From JBKHBQ01 sp046542305 (GTDB lineage Bacteria; Bacteroidota; Bacteroidia; Bacteroidales; 4484-276), in contig JBKHBQ010000151.1 of the NCBI GenBank assembly GCA_046542305.1, forward strand, positions 1 to 9,549: 9,549 nucleotides of DNA. Direction: 5' to 3'. Position 1 is the stretch's first letter. Every line of letters begins with the position of its first letter. The translations under genes and the position numbers were made by a program. Shown here in pieces: positions 1 through 6,306 of the stretch. A model generated the notes under the pieces. The model was given only the letters and a program-made list of their open reading frames with translations, made no database searches and was not told where the DNA came from.

Positions 1-223
1 ATAAACGGTATGATGTGTAATGGGTTCACGCGAAACACAGATTAGACAGGTGATCCGGATTAGATTTGGGGCCGTTTAATATTTTTTTAATTGATGAGTG
101 GGGCGAATGTTTCAACAATTTCCGAGCTGCCTGGCTGTTTCGGCTACACAGATTGGGGTCAGAAATAAGATATTGATCTTTTAACCTCCGGCAAAGCATT
201 GCTCAGGTCGATTCGTTTTTTTG

Positions 224-231
224 TAGTTTTG
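224..231 (+). promoter_or_regulatory. Bacteroidota-type -7 promoter element for the CCA-adding enzyme gene
   Basis: TAGTTTTG matches the Bacteroidota sigma-70 (RpoD) -7 consensus TAnnTTTG exactly. A partial -33-like TTG lies at 199-201, about 22 bases upstream. Transcription would begin near 238, giving a leader of roughly 18 bases before the GTG at 256. The element sits inside the longest possible reading frame (from TTG 199), which argues that the protein starts downstream of it. Confidence 0.6.
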
Positions 232-255
232 CACCCGCAAAAAAAACAGCAGACA

Positions 256-1671
256 GTGAAACGGTATTTAACGCATCCGGTATTTGAACTGATCGCGCAG
301 GTAAGCGCTGAGCAGAACGTGCGCGCCTTTGTGGTGGGTGGATGGGTGCGCGACCTGCTGTTGAATAAGCCCTCGAAGGATATCGACGTGGTGGTGGTGG
401 GCAGCGGCATTGAACTGGCAAAGGCGGTGGCACGCAAAGCCGGTGATGCAAAAGTGACGGTGTTCAAAAACTTCGGCACGGCCATGCTGCGCTACCACGA
501 CTGGGAGATAGAATTTGTGGGTGCCCGACGCGAATCGTACCGCAGCCATTCGCGCAAGCCTATTGTGGAAAACGGCACCCTGCAGGACGATCAGATGCGG
601 CGCGACTTTACCATCAACTCCATGAGCATCAGCTTGAACCGTGAAGATTTCGGCGTGTTGATCGACCCGTTTGACGGGCAGCGCGACCTGGATCAGGGCA
701 TCATCCGCACGCCCCGCGATCCGGTGGTCACCTACAGCGACGATCCGCTGCGCATGATGCGTGCCATCCGCTTTGCCACGCAGCTCAACTTCAGGATCGA
801 ACAGCAAAGCTTCGATGCCATCAAAAGCCAGGCACAACGCATCAAAATTGTTTCGGCAGAACGCATCGCCGATGAGATCAACAAAATCATCATGGCGCCC
901 CGGCCCTCCATCGGATTTAAGCTGCTCTTCAGCACCGGTCTGTTGCAGATTTTCTTCCCCGAAATGGCTGCCTTGCAAGGTGCTGAGTATAAAGATGGGG
1001 TGGGGCATAAAGATAATTTTTATCATACGCTGATCGTGCTCGACAATGTGGCCGCCAAATCGGACAACCTGTGGCTGCGCTGGGCAGCCATCCTGCACGA
1101 TATCGGCAAACCCGTAACCAAGAAATGGGTGGAAGGCATCGGGTGGACCTTCCATGCGCACGATTATATCGGCGCCAGAATGCTGCCGGGAATTTTTAAA
1201 CGCCTGAAGCTGCCCATGGGAGATCGGCTTAAATACGTTCAGAAACTGGTGGCCCTGCACCTGCGACCCATCGTGCTTTCAGAAGAAACCGTTACCGACT
1301 CTGCCATAAGGCGCCTGCTGTTTGATGCCGGCGACGATATCGACGACCTGATGACCCTGTGTGAAGCGGATATGTCGTCGAAGAACCCTGAAAAAATCCG
1401 CCGCTACCTGAAGAATTTTGAGATCGTAAGGCAAAAACTCATAGAAATCGAAGAAAAGGATCGCCTGCGAAACTGGCAGCCCCCGGTGAGCGGCGAAGAA
1501 ATCATGAAAACCTTCGGAATTCAACCCGGACCGCAGGTAGGCGAAATCAAAACAGCCATCCGTGAAGCCATCCTTGATGGAAAAATCAACAACAATTTCG
1601 AAGAGGCCTATGCGTTTATGCTCGCTAGAGGGAAAGATCTTGGCCTTAATCCCACTGAAAAAAATCAATAA
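256..1671 (+). CDS. cca: CCA tRNA nucleotidyltransferase with HD domain
   Basis: Class II nucleotidyltransferase that adds or repairs the 3' CCA end of tRNAs in the cytoplasm using CTP and ATP. Numbered from GTG 256 (471 residues), the head domain has GGWVRD at 28-33, the metal-binding D42/D44 pair in KDIDVVV, RRDFTIN at 115-121 and the neck motif DDPLRMMRAIRFA at about 162-174. A C-terminal HD phosphohydrolase domain follows, with H251, H257, H281-D282 (LHDIGKP), H300/H302 and H335. The frame is open from a TTG at 199, but a good promoter box lies inside that extension and similarity to the family begins at KRYLTHP, so GTG 256 is preferred. The length is normal for HD-containing bacterial CCA enzymes. 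A poly(A) polymerase of the same fold is possible but less likely with an HD domain. Nothing in the frame looks damaged. Confidence 0.9.
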   Translation: MKRYLTHPVFELIAQVSAEQNVRAFVVGGWVRDLLLNKPSKDIDVVVVGSGIELAKAVARKAGDAKVTVFKNFGTAMLRYHDWEIEFVGARRESYRSHSRKPIVENGTLQDDQMRRDFTINSMSISLNREDFGVLIDPFDGQRDLDQGIIRTPRDPVVTYSDDPLRMMRAIRFATQLNFRIEQQSFDAIKSQAQRIKIVSAERIADEINKIIMAPRPSIGFKLLFSTGLLQIFFPEMAALQGAEYKDGVGHKDNFYHTLIVLDNVAAKSDNLWLRWAAILHDIGKPVTKKWVEGIGWTFHAHDYIGARMLPGIFKRLKLPMGDRLKYVQKLVALHLRPIVLSEETVTDSAIRRLLFDAGDDIDDLMTLCEADMSSKNPEKIRRYLKNFEIVRQKLIEIEEKDRLRNWQPPVSGEEIMKTFGIQPGPQVGEIKTAIREAILDGKINNNFEEAYAFMLARGKDLGLNPTEKNQ

Positions 1672-1702
1672 TTTTGGCTACTACCATTTGTCAATTTTGC
1701 TT

Positions 1703-1710
1703 TAACTTTG
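1703..1710 (+). promoter_or_regulatory. Bacteroidota-type -7 promoter element for the pRiA4b ORF-3-like gene
   Basis: TAACTTTG is an exact TAnnTTTG match, 32 bases after the CCA gene stop. TTTG tetramers occur upstream at 1687-1690 and 1673-1676, but neither is at the ideal -33 spacing. Predicted transcription starts near 1717 and gives a leader of about 37 bases to the ATG at 1754. The gene is therefore probably transcribed independently of the CCA gene. Confidence 0.55.
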
Positions 1711-1753
1711 ACTTTTGCTAATCCAAACCAACTAACAAGAATCAATTAAGACT

Positions 1754-2305
1754 ATGAGTGTTTTCAAATTTAGGATACAGGTTGACGATAAGGACGATTT
1801 CCTCCGGGAGGTGGAGATTAAATCGAATCAGACATTTTACCAGCTACACGACTTTATTGTAAAAAATCTTAAGCTGAGCGGCAAGGAACTGGCGTCGTTC
1901 CATGTGGTCGGCGACCGCTGGGAAAAGCTGCAGGAGATCACCCTTATTGACATGTCGGGCGAAGAGGACAAAAATGTGAAAGCCTCCGACGATACGCGCA
2001 CGATATTTATTATGGACCAAACGCCCATCGAACGCTTTATCAAGGAAATCGATCAGAAACTGATTTATGAATACGACTTTCTGCAAATGCGCACCTTCCT
2101 GCTGGAACTTGCCGATATTACCAAAGAAGATAAGCGTGTGAAATATCCAAGGCTGACACAGAGCCGCGGCAAATTACAGCTCGAGGATAATGTGCGCGTG
2201 GAAAAGGACTCGGAAAAGCTGAAGGAGGATCTGCTGAAGGAATTCAACTCGATTATCAAAGGAGATTTCGAGGATGATTTTGATAGCGGGGATGATGATT
2301 ATTAA
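1754..2305 (+). CDS. pRiA4b ORF-3-like (IS1096 passenger TnpR-like) protein, function unknown
   Basis: A 183-residue soluble protein resembling the PRiA4_ORF3 family, often annotated 'plasmid pRiA4b ORF-3' or 'IS1096 element passenger TnpR family protein'. Family-like features are the opening beta strand (VFKFRIQVDD), a QLHDFIVKNL helix at about 30-39, FHVVGDRW at 49-56 and the short aromatic stretch LIYEYDF at 103-109, followed by a YPRL element at 131-134. The last 13 residues are strongly acidic (six D and one E of 13), which could mimic nucleic acid or contact a basic partner; that is inference. The family's names come from mobile elements, but no transposase, inverted repeats or resolvase residues are present here, so it looks like a resident chromosomal gene. 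It lies between two tRNA-processing genes, which hints at an RNA-related role without proving one. Start ATG 1754; no Shine-Dalgarno is seen. Confidence 0.72.
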   Translation: MSVFKFRIQVDDKDDFLREVEIKSNQTFYQLHDFIVKNLKLSGKELASFHVVGDRWEKLQEITLIDMSGEEDKNVKASDDTRTIFIMDQTPIERFIKEIDQKLIYEYDFLQMRTFLLELADITKEDKRVKYPRLTQSRGKLQLEDNVRVEKDSEKLKEDLLKEFNSIIKGDFEDDFDSGDDDY

Positions 2306-2328
2306 GATTGTAATCGGGGTAAACAATG

Positions 2329-2355
2329 CGGGAATTCCATTCCCGGCACGTGCCG
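2329..2355 (+). terminator. Adjacent inverted repeats after the pRiA4b-like gene, possible weak terminator
   Basis: CGGGAAT (2329-2335) pairs with ATTCCCG (2339-2345) across a 3-base loop. It is immediately followed by the perfect 12-base palindrome CGGCACGTGCCG (2344-2355). The two share two bases, so only one can fully form. An AT-rich run (TTATTTTTTAAT, 2371-2382) follows about 15 bases later, too far for a classical intrinsic terminator. This could be a weak terminator or processing site between the pRiA4b-like gene and miaA, or a dimeric protein-binding palindrome. Confidence 0.35.
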
Positions 2356-2429
2356 CAGGTAAGCGTTAAGTTATTTTTTAATCGTTAATTGCTTGAATAA
2401 TCGATATCCAGAAACATAAAACCCTGGTA

Positions 2430-3341
2430 GTGGTTGCCGGTCCGACAGCCATTGGTAAAACGGGCGTCACCATAAAGCTTGCACGGCATTTCGGAACATC
2501 CATTATTTCTGCCGACTCCCGGCAGTTTTTCCGTGAGATGAAAATCGGAACGGCAGCACCGGCAGCAGAGGAATTATCGGCAGCGCCGCATTTTTTGGTG
2601 GGGCATCTTTCGGTGGAAGATTCCTACAATGTGTCGCAGTTTGAGCAGGATGTGCTGGCGATCCTTGAGCGGGAATTCCAACATCACCCGCTGGTTTTCT
2701 TAACCGGCGGCTCAGGACTTTATATCGACGCGGTTTGTAAAGGCATCGACGACCTGCCCGACCCCGATGAAGGACTGCGTCGGCGGATCAGGGGCTGGCA
2801 CCGCGATCTCGGCATCGGATACCTGCAGGAAAAACTCAAAAATCTAGATCCTGAATATTTTCGACAGGTGGATAAAGCCAACCCCAACCGCCTGATGCGG
2901 GCTATAGAAGTGTGCCTGCTCACCGGACAAACCTATTCTTCGCTGCGCACCAACAAGAAAAGAGAGCGCGATTTCAACATTATTAAAATCGGACTGAACC
3001 GACCGCGCAATGAACTTTTCGAACAGATCGGCCGCCGTACCCATCAGATGATCGCCGACGATCTTGTGGAAGAAGTAAAAAGCCTTGCGAAATTCAGGAA
3101 CCTCAATGCGCTGAACAGCGTCGGGTACAAGGAAATATTCGAATATCTCGACGGCAGCGTGCCCCTGGAACAGGCTGTGGAAAACATCAAAACCAATACC
3201 CGTCGCTATGCCAAGCGGCAGCTTACCTGGTTCAGGCGTGATGAGGAAATCGAGTGGTTTTTGCCTGAGGAAATCCGCCGAATGACAGAATTTATCGGCA
3301 GGAGAACTGCCAGCCCTGCTGAAGAGAAAGGTTCAGGATAG
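2430..3341 (+). CDS. miaA: tRNA dimethylallyltransferase (MiaA)
   Basis: Transfers the dimethylallyl group of DMAPP to N6 of A37 in tRNAs that read UNN codons, giving i6A. Numbered from GTG 2430 (303 residues), the family signatures are clear: P-loop GPTAIGKT at 4-11, the catalytic-region motif SADSRQ at 27-32, PHFLVGH at 53-59, the DMAPP-side LTGGSGLY at 91-98, NPNRLMRAIEV at 151-161, NSVGYKEI at 229-236 and TRRYAKRQLTWFRRD near 257-271. The start is a problem. GTG 2430 leaves only three residues before the P-loop glycine, whereas homologues have a longer beta strand there. The frame is open from 2397, and its upstream codons (KTLVV before the GTG) look like that strand, yet no ATG, GTG or TTG occurs between the stop at 2394-2396 and 2430. 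A rare ATA/ATC start or a sequencing slip is possible. The function call is secure; the start is not. Confidence 0.93.
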   Translation: MVAGPTAIGKTGVTIKLARHFGTSIISADSRQFFREMKIGTAAPAAEELSAAPHFLVGHLSVEDSYNVSQFEQDVLAILEREFQHHPLVFLTGGSGLYIDAVCKGIDDLPDPDEGLRRRIRGWHRDLGIGYLQEKLKNLDPEYFRQVDKANPNRLMRAIEVCLLTGQTYSSLRTNKKRERDFNIIKIGLNRPRNELFEQIGRRTHQMIADDLVEEVKSLAKFRNLNALNSVGYKEIFEYLDGSVPLEQAVENIKTNTRRYAKRQLTWFRRDEEIEWFLPEEIRRMTEFIGRRTASPAEEKGSG

Positions 3342-3389
3342 TTTGGCTATGGAATAACCATTAGCGAATTACATTTATCGAATAACCCT

Positions 3390-3397
3390 TATCTTTG
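3390..3397 (+). promoter_or_regulatory. Bacteroidota-type -7 promoter element for the CNNM/CBS gene
   Basis: TATCTTTG is an exact TAnnTTTG match. The -33 region is poor (TTTA at 3373-3376 is only 13 bases upstream). Predicted transcription starts near 3404, only about 11 bases before the ATG at 3415, so the message would be nearly leaderless. The gene therefore need not depend on readthrough from miaA, which ends at 3341. Confidence 0.55.
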
Positions 3398-3414
3398 GCA
3401 AAAATATATTGCCC

Positions 3415-4515
3415 ATGGTTTTGCTGATTACTTATCTTACACTGGCTATTGCAGTTTCATTTTTGTGCTCTATTATGGAGGCGGTAATCCTTTCGGTGTC
3501 GATGTCGTTTCTTCAGACACGGGCCAACGAAGGTTCGCACCAGGCGCTGAAGCTGATCAAGATGAAAAACAACATCGACCGTCCGCTGGCAGCCATCCTG
3601 TCGATCAACACCGTTGCACATACCGTAGGTGCTGCCGGCGTAGGTGCACAGGCGGTGGCGGTGTTCGGCGAAGCCTATTTCGGATTGATCTCGGCGGTGC
3701 TTACCCTGCTCATCCTCATCTTTTCCGAAATTATTCCCAAGACCATCGGGGCAAGGTATTGGCGGCAAATGGCCCTTCCTTCGGCTGCCATTCTGCAGGG
3801 GTTGATCTATATTTCCTATCCGCTGGTGCTGGTTTCCAAATGGATCACAAGGCTGATCTCCACCGATGATGTTCAGGCTACTGTCAGCCGGGAGGAAATT
3901 GCCGCCATGGCCAGTCTGGCTAAGCAGGAAGGCGTGTTCGAAGAATCGGAGCTGAAGGTGATCAGCAATCTGGTGAGGTTGCGGACCATCAAAATCCGAC
4001 AGGTTATGACGCCACGGACGGTATTGCTGGCAGCTCCCGAAAATCTGACACTTACAGAGTTCTTCAAAAACAAGGACTACCTGCACCACTCGCGCATCCC
4101 CATTTACCACGAAAATATCGACAACATTACCGGCTACGTGCTAAAATATGATGTGCTGGAAAAACTTGCTGACGACCACTTCGACATGAAGCTGAAGGAC
4201 ATCCGGCGCGAAATGCTGATCACTTACGAAAATTTCTCCATTCCCCTTGTCTTCGAGCAATTGCTCGAATCAAAGAAACATATTGCCCTGATCGTGGACG
4301 AATACGGCGGCGTGGAAGGCATTGTCACACTCGAGGATATTTTCGAAACCTTGCTTGGCCTCGAAATCACTGATGAAACCGACAGCCAGATCGATATGCA
4401 AAAACATGCCCGCGAAAAATGGTGGCGCCGCGCCCGACGCTTGAACATCAGGCCTTCGGATATTGACCTGCCCGAGGAGCAGGAGGACGATGAGGACGAT
4501 GATTCGAAGGAATGA
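3415..4515 (+). CDS. CNNM-domain membrane protein with paired CBS domains (CorC/HlyC-related)
   Basis: A 366-residue inner-membrane protein of the CNNM (DUF21) family, implicated in Mg2+ or other divalent cation transport. The first 145 residues hold about four hydrophobic segments (roughly 2-27, 57-83, 88-107 and 118-146). They include the typical SIMEAVILS motif in the first and FSEIIPK at 103-109 in the third. A cytosolic CBS pair follows: VMTPR at 197-201, SRIPIY near 226-231, and VDEYGGVEGIVTLED at 294-308, the last being the family's most conserved stretch. The protein ends shortly after the second CBS domain with a basic patch (REKWWRRARR) and a very acidic tail. The usual C-terminal CorC_HlyC domain is absent. 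ATG 3415 is chosen over TTG 3409 two codons upstream. It could be called a 'hemolysin' by similarity, but nothing here supports hemolysis. Substrate and direction of transport cannot be read from the sequence. Confidence 0.88.
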   Translation: MVLLITYLTLAIAVSFLCSIMEAVILSVSMSFLQTRANEGSHQALKLIKMKNNIDRPLAAILSINTVAHTVGAAGVGAQAVAVFGEAYFGLISAVLTLLILIFSEIIPKTIGARYWRQMALPSAAILQGLIYISYPLVLVSKWITRLISTDDVQATVSREEIAAMASLAKQEGVFEESELKVISNLVRLRTIKIRQVMTPRTVLLAAPENLTLTEFFKNKDYLHHSRIPIYHENIDNITGYVLKYDVLEKLADDHFDMKLKDIRREMLITYENFSIPLVFEQLLESKKHIALIVDEYGGVEGIVTLEDIFETLLGLEITDETDSQIDMQKHAREKWWRRARRLNIRPSDIDLPEEQEDDEDDDSKE

Positions 4516-4530
4516 GCGAGTGACGAAATC

Positions 4531-4585
4531 TGTTGTGCGCTTCGCGTTGTGATGGATGCTGTTGTTGTGCGTTTCGCGTTGATGG
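4531..4585. repeat. Short imperfect direct duplication
   Basis: A segment at 4531-4555 recurs at 4563-4585 with one C/T substitution and a 2-base deletion. Both carry the core TTCGCGTTG next to TGTTGTGCG. It lies just after the CNNM gene stop (4513-4515) in non-coding sequence, and the 32-base period suggests local slippage duplication. Confidence 0.7.
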
Positions 4586-4675
4586 GGATCATCGGCAAAT
4601 ACTTTTCTGCAAAGTCGCCGTGAAAAAAAAAGTTACTGGTAAAAGAAAAACAGTTATTGGATTTAAACAAATCAT

Positions 4676-4775
4676 CCTGTGACTCCCCACTATCTGCCAT
4701 TGAGCGATTTGCCGCACGGATCAGCCACAACTATTCACAACAACCACAACCATTCACAACCATGAAAACGCATTA
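4676..4775. repeat. Intergenic repeat unit, copy 1
   Basis: A 100-base unit that begins CCTGTGACTCCCC and ends ACGCATTA. It differs from copy 2 by a few substitutions and two single-base indels, one of them a missing A in the GATTT(A)GCCGC segment. It contains a C/A-rich stretch built from CACAAC words (4725-4761), which reads as GTTGTG words on the minus strand. The 29-base spacer that follows ends in TAGAAATT directly before copy 2. Confidence 0.85.
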
Positions 4776-4804
4776 ATTCCTTTATCGCATTAGCTATAGA
4801 AATT

Positions 4805-4904
4805 CCTGTGACTCCCCACTATCTGCCATTGAGCGATTTAGCCGCACGGTTCAGCCATAACTATTCACAACAACCACAACCATCACAACCATGACAACGC
4901 ATTA
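4805..4904. repeat. Intergenic repeat unit, copy 2
   Basis: A 100-base unit beginning 129 bases after copy 1 and nearly identical to it over its whole length. Differences include T for A in GCACGGTTC, CATAAC for CACAAC, and one base lost in the CCA(T)TCACAACC segment. It is flanked upstream by TAGCTATAGAAATT, matching the sequence ahead of copy 3 apart from a small indel. The true repeating element therefore probably extends into the spacer. Confidence 0.85.
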
Positions 4905-4949
4905 TCGCATTATCTCCTTATCGCATTATCTCCTGGTCGCGTTATCGCC
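4902..4949. repeat. 16-bp tandem repeat inside the spacer between copies 2 and 3
   Basis: TTATCGCATTATCTCC occurs perfectly twice in tandem (4902-4917 and 4918-4933). A third, degenerate copy matching at 12 of 16 positions follows at 4934-4949. The shorter spacer after copy 1 holds only a related fragment (TTATCGCATTAGC). Expansion of this 16-mer explains why the second spacer is longer (67 versus 29 bases). Confidence 0.85.
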
Positions 4950-4971
4950 TTATTCAATTAGCATAGAAATT

Positions 4972-5058
4972 CCTGTAACCCCCCATCATCTGCCATTGAG
5001 CGATTTAGCCGCACGGATCAGCCACAACTATTCACAACAACCACAACCATTCGCAACC
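4972..5058. repeat. Intergenic repeat unit, copy 3 (truncated and most diverged)
   Basis: This copy is 87 bases long. It starts CCTGTAACCCCCCATCATC, so its first 20 bases are more diverged, then matches the others closely through the CACAAC-rich part. It loses similarity after CGCAACC, seven bases before the stop codon of the convergent kinase gene (5066-5068, minus strand). Similarity to the tail of copies 1 and 2 (ATGAAAACGCATTA) is absent. Confidence 0.82.
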
Positions 5059-5065
5059 TCCCAAC

Positions 5066-5899
5066 CTACATATGATACTCCACCAGCGCATCCACCGGGT
5101 GCCTGAGGATACGGTGCATGGTCATGTTGTATCCGGAAGCAATCTCTTCCAGTTCCTCCCTGAAAAGGTAAGCAACAGAACCTGCAAATCCGAGATGATA
5201 TTTTTCGGCTTCCGGATATTTCAAGATGATCTCTGAAAAAAAATTGCGGAACGCACCCCTTACGAGGTCATTGATAAAAGGATGTTTACGGTTGTCGACG
5301 GCAAAGGGTGTGAAAGATGCGATGAGTGCGTTGGGCTTGTCGTGGGTATAAACATCGCCGATAAAATTTTCGAGTGTATGCGGATATTTTTTTTCAAATT
5401 CCTGAAGCAGTTCCGGGGGGAAAGATCGCTTGAAATACGCATTCAGCAGCCGCTTTCCGATGTCCATGCCGCTGCCTTCGTCGGCCAGCAGATAGCCGAG
5501 CGAAGGGATCACCGCCAGGATTTTTCCATCGTCGAATAAACAACTACTCGACCCTGTCCCGAGAATGCAGGCAATGCCTTTCCCGTTACCAAACAGCGCA
5601 CGTGCGGCCCCGAACAGATCGTGTTCTACCGCAATGGATGCATGGGGAAATTGTGTACGGATCGCCGCACGAACAGTATTTTTAGCACGATCTGAAGAAC
5701 ACCCCGATCCGTAGTAGAATATTTCCGTCACGCTTTGTGCTGAAATGGTTTTCGCCAGTCCGGCGGCAGCCTCTTCAAGCACCTGCGAGGGGTAGTAGTT
5801 AGGATTAAATCCCGTGGATTCGGCGGTATGTACCACTTCATTTTCCTGTATTGCTACCCAGTGCGTTTTGGTAGAACCGCTTTCGGCTACAATAATCAT
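5066..5899 (-). CDS. BadF/BadG/BcrA/BcrD-family kinase, likely N-acetylglucosamine kinase
   Basis: A 277-residue ASKHA-fold cytosolic ATPase, the length usual for Bacteroidota proteins annotated as N-acetylglucosamine kinase. Phosphate-1 loop: ESGSTKTHW at 6-14. Probable catalytic-region aspartate: D94 in VEHDLFGAAR. Phosphate-2 loop: LGTGSSS at 113-119. Family signature: GYLLADEGSGMDIGKRLL at 135-152. Adenosine-side glycine motif: GFAGSVAY at 237-244. Phosphorylation of amino sugars released by wall or glycan turnover is the likely role; the exact sugar is not determined by these motifs. It is the second gene of a minus-strand operon. Its ATG follows the dgkA stop by two bases and no Shine-Dalgarno is seen, so translational coupling is plausible. 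The 3' end abuts the repeat array. Other members of the superfamily activate dehydratases, but those carry iron-sulfur cysteine motifs not found here. Confidence 0.82.
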   Translation of the reverse strand: MIIVAESGSTKTHWVAIQENEVVHTAESTGFNPNYYPSQVLEEAAAGLAKTISAQSVTEIFYYGSGCSSDRAKNTVRAAIRTQFPHASIAVEHDLFGAARALFGNGKGIACILGTGSSSCLFDDGKILAVIPSLGYLLADEGSGMDIGKRLLNAYFKRSFPPELLQEFEKKYPHTLENFIGDVYTHDKPNALIASFTPFAVDNRKHPFINDLVRGAFRNFFSEIILKYPEAEKYHLGFAGSVAYLFREELEEIASGYNMTMHRILRHPVDALVEYHM

Positions 5900-5901
5900 G
5901 A

Positions 5902-6282
5902 TCAGAATATTTTGGGTGCAAAAATAATGATTCCGATGGCAGCAGCACCAATTGCGGTGATCAGCACTCCGGCGGCAGCAACGTCTTTTATCCTGCCCAT
6001 GGTTTGATCGAATTCAGGGGAGATTTTATCCACGAGCATTTCTACAGCCGTGTTAAAAGCTTCTGCCGCTACAACCATCACAATGGCTACAGTAATGAAC
6101 AACCACTCCACGGTATTTATCGAAAAAATAAAACCGGCCGCCACAACCAGCACTGCAGCTACAAGATGAAACCGGGCATTTACCTCCCTGCGAAACAGAT
6201 AAGCCAAACCCTTTGCAGACCATCTGAAACTACTCAGCTTCGGAAAGATGCCTGATACCGGACTTTTGTTTTTTTCAATCAT
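5902..6282 (-). CDS. dgkA: Diacylglycerol kinase family membrane protein
   Basis: A 126-residue inner-membrane lipid kinase of the prokaryotic DAGK family, which phosphorylates diacylglycerol or, in some bacteria, undecaprenol. Three hydrophobic helices are visible (about 38-54, 56-74 and 100-122). The active-site signature EAFNTAVEMLVD spans 74-85 and KDVAAAGVL spans 99-107. An N-terminal amphipathic stretch (FRWSAKGLAYLFRREVNARFH) carries the usual acidic and asparagine residues near 33-35. The frame is open for another 99 codons upstream, but the ATG at 6282 fits the family length and lies 25 bases inside a good minus-strand promoter box, so the longer version is rejected. It is followed at once by the sugar kinase gene, suggesting joint expression for envelope precursor recycling. 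The sequence does not settle whether the lipid is diacylglycerol or undecaprenol. Confidence 0.9.
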   Translation of the reverse strand: MIEKNKSPVSGIFPKLSSFRWSAKGLAYLFRREVNARFHLVAAVLVVAAGFIFSINTVEWLFITVAIVMVVAAEAFNTAVEMLVDKISPEFDQTMGRIKDVAAAGVLITAIGAAAIGIIIFAPKIF

Positions 6283-6306
6283 AATACAGATGCATTGAAC
6301 CAGGAT

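Larger units (their letters stand above)
4516..5065. other. 550-base convergent intergenic region rich in repeats
   Basis: This region separates the plus-strand CNNM gene from the 3' end of the minus-strand kinase operon, so it lies downstream of both. It holds the short duplication at 4531-4585, an A-rich stretch at 4621-4650, and three copies of an unrecognised repeat unit from 4676 to 5058. No TAnnTTTG promoter box is visible on either strand. No open frame here has a credible protein. The frame 4891-5106 (plus) reads through repeat copy 3 and into the antisense of the kinase, and the equivalent frame in copy 1 is broken by a single-base deletion. Confidence 0.75.

Noticed and set aside
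94..168. 24-codon ORF (ATG 94) behind a promoter-like TAGATTTG at 61-68
   Set aside because: The box matches and the spacing is possible, but the peptide is very short, has no Shine-Dalgarno and is not recognisable. It could be a remnant; support is too weak to annotate.
199..255. N-terminal extension of the CCA enzyme from TTG 199
   Set aside because: It contains an exact promoter -7 box (224-231), and the extra 19 residues do not resemble the family. GTG 256 fits better.
268..1260. 330-codon open frame on the minus strand inside the CCA gene
   Set aside because: Antisense shadow of a strongly coding gene with conserved motifs; the product shows no recognisable family and is rich in H, Q and V, as expected for a codon-bias artefact.
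1754..2305. Insertion sequence or transposon passenger
   Set aside because: The family name suggests a mobile element, but no transposase, terminal repeats or target duplications are seen around the gene.
3457..4110. 217-codon minus-strand frame inside the CNNM gene
   Set aside because: Shadow frame opposite conserved membrane and CBS sequence, with no recognisable domain.
4620..4682. 20-codon basic ORF (GTG 4620) ending at the first bases of repeat copy 1
   Set aside because: It is A-rich simple sequence with no promoter box or ribosome site, and its stop lies inside the repeat. Probably chance.
4725..4765. G-quadruplex in the GTTGTG-rich minus strand of the repeats
   Set aside because: Only two-G runs with uneven loops are present, which is too weak for a credible quadruplex.
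4676..5058. CRISPR array
   Set aside because: Repeats are about 100 bases and imperfect, the spacers resemble each other and differ in length, and no cas genes are present.
4891..5106. 71-codon plus-strand ORF across repeat copies 2 and 3
   Set aside because: It is composed of repeat and spacer sequence and runs into the antisense of the kinase gene. The equivalent frame in copy 1 is broken by a missing base.
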